Positions 5,816 through 6,866 of a stretch of 6,866 nt of DNA are shown here, piece by piece. The DNA is taken from the NCBI GenBank assembly GCA_964195155.1, contig CAXMOP010000102.1, forward strand, positions 1 to 6,866. The letters are read 5' to 3'. The notes under the pieces were generated by a model. The model ran no database searches, had not been told where the DNA came from, and saw only the letters and a program-made list of their open reading frames with translations. The position numbers were made by a program, and so were the translations under genes. The stretch comes from JACZST01 sp964195155 (GTDB taxonomy: Bacteria > Actinomycetota > Acidimicrobiia > Spongiisociales > UBA5794). Positions within the stretch are counted from its first letter, which is position 1; the number at the start of each line of letters is the position of its first letter.

Positions 5816-6866
5816 ATGATGGCGACCCACTTCCCCCGAGTCGGTTATCGGCGCTCGCGCTGGATGCGGATGTTGCTGGCGGTCCTGGTCTTGGCCGGGA
5901 TGATGGCAACCGCACCCGCCCCGGCCGAAGCGCTGATCAGCGCTCCCGACTTCGAGACCTGCCTGCTGAACAAGATCAACGCCGCCCGCGCAACCGCTGG
6001 AGTCCAGCCGCTGATCATGGCGAGCGACATCGCCGACGGGGTGCGGGGCTGGTCGGTGTGGATGAGCGACAACACGTTCCGGCATACGACTTCTGCCGAG
6101 CGCCTGGCCATTCTCCCCGCCGGTACGTTCACCCACGGTGAGAACATCGCCTGGCGGCGCGATAACGGCCAGACGGACTGCACCGAGATCCATGCCATGT
6201 TCATGGGCTCCCCGGGGCATAAGGCCAACCTGCTGCGGTCGTCCTGGCGGTACGTCGGGCTCGGAGCCCACTACAACGGCAACAGCGAGTGGTGGGTCAC
6301 CGAGATGTTCTTCGACGCCAACGGCTACACGCCCGGTCCGGCCGCCGTCGAGACGGGGCAACGACCGTGCTCATCCGGTGACTGCGATTCGCTTGCCCTG
6401 ATCAACAACGGCGGCATGTGGCGCCTGTACGACGAGCTCTCGGCGGACGCTTCAACGAGCGACTTCTACTTTGGGAACCCCGGCGACATTGCGTTCATGG
6501 GTGACTGGAACGGCAACGGCGTGGCGACGCCGGGCCTGTATCGGCAGTCGGACGGGTTCGTCTATCTGCGCAATTCCAACACCCAGGGAGTGGCCGACGT
6601 GACCTTCTTCTTCGGCAACCCTGGGGACATCCCACTGATCGGCGACTTCAACGGCAACGGTAGGGACACCGTGTCGATCTATCGCTCATCGGAGGCACGG
6701 GTCTATGTAGTGAACCAGCTCGGCAAGAACGGCGGCGGGTTGGGGGGTGCGGACTACTCGTTCTACTTCGGCAACCCGGGGGACACCCCGGTTGTTGGCG
6801 ACTTCAACGGCGACGGGAAGGACAGCGTCGGTCTCCACCGGGCTTCCACCGGCTTTGTGTACTTCC
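5816..6866 (+). CDS. Secreted CAP/SCP-domain protein with C-terminal propeller-like module (3' end outside window)
   Basis: The frame opens with ATGATG at 5816/5819, four bases after the stop of gene 3, and runs 350 codons without a stop to the window edge, so the protein is incomplete here. Residues 1-39 form a signal peptide (basic YRRSR, then a Leu/Val/Ala core; cleavage near AEA|LI or APA|EA). Residues about 45-170 are a CAP (SCP/PR-1-like) domain, starting with an LLNKINAAR helix as in bacterial CAP proteins. The conserved cavity residues are present: His90 (FRHTT), Glu109 (HGENIA), probably Glu124, and His135 (GSPGHKANLL), followed by YVGLG and WWVTEMFF. Bacterial CAP proteins are extracellular; their biochemical role is mostly unsettled. 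The shared module begins at residue 185 and is cut in its third repeat. Translation is probably linked to gene 3, as no clear Shine-Dalgarno sequence is seen. Confidence 0.93.
   Translation, partial: MMATHFPRVGYRRSRWMRMLLAVLVLAGMMATAPAPAEALISAPDFETCLLNKINAARATAGVQPLIMASDIADGVRGWSVWMSDNTFRHTTSAERLAILPAGTFTHGENIAWRRDNGQTDCTEIHAMFMGSPGHKANLLRSSWRYVGLGAHYNGNSEWWVTEMFFDANGYTPGPAAVETGQRPCSSGDCDSLALINNGGMWRLYDELSADASTSDFYFGNPGDIAFMGDWNGNGVATPGLYRQSDGFVYLRNSNTQGVADVTFFFGNPGDIPLIGDFNGNGRDTVSIYRSSEARVYVVNQLGKNGGGLGGADYSFYFGNPGDTPVVGDFNGDGKDSVGLHRASTGFVYF
6368..6866 (+). repeat. Shared C-terminal module, copy 4 (in gene 4, cut by window end)
   Basis: From residue 185 on: C-SSGD-C, half unit (GMWRLYDEL), then two full repeats and part of a third. 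The loops read DWNGNG (230), DFNGNG (277) and DFNGDG (329), with Asn replacing Asp at the third loop position in every case and at the fifth in two. By homology with the complete copies, about 90 more residues should follow the window edge. Confidence 0.8.

Noticed and set aside
5423..6361. 312-codon minus-strand frame across genes 3 and 4
   Set aside because: It spans the junction of two convincing plus-strand genes, ends in an Arg/His-rich low-complexity stretch, and lacks any domain signature.

Overview
The window is GC-rich with strong G/C bias at third codon positions. It carries four consecutive secreted-protein genes, all on the + strand. The base composition, Sec-type signal peptides and protein style suggest a high-GC actinobacterium. 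Acidimicrobiia-like is my best guess, but that is an inference from protein style, not a marker-based assignment.

Layout. Positions 1-310 are a non-coding tract of G/C-rich palindromic repeats: two near-identical direct copies, one inverted copy with a compensated stem, and one partial copy. Positions 311-416 are a short leader with no convincing promoter. Gene 1 (417-2321) is a secreted GH26-like glycoside hydrolase homologue. Gene 2 (2321-4300) is a secreted subtilisin-family (S8) protease; its start codon shares one base with the stop of gene 1 (TGATG). A strong intrinsic terminator at 4326-4358 closes this first unit. Gene 3 (4441-5811) is a secreted M23/LytM metallopeptidase. Gene 4 (5816 to beyond the window end) is a secreted CAP/SCP-domain protein starting 4 bases after gene 3. 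Gene 4 has no stop inside the window, and its reading frame is open to base 6866.

The unifying feature is that four unrelated N-terminal domains (GH26-like, S8, M23, CAP) are each fused to the same C-terminal module of about 230 residues. The module opens with a Cys-x4-Cys pair and a short W-containing half unit. It continues with four beta-propeller-like repeats of roughly 45-52 residues, each with a DxDxDG-type metal loop and mostly ending in a GNPGD-like turn. Each repeat position has its own signature that is kept from protein to protein, so the module was copied as a whole.

My interpretation is that this is a family of exported effectors sharing one delivery, anchoring or binding chassis. 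Peptidoglycan (M23), protein (S8) and possibly polysaccharide (GH26-like, though its expected nucleophile position is Gln) are the likely targets. The role of the module is not known from the sequence: surface retention, substrate binding and assembly are all possible. The cluster probably continues downstream.
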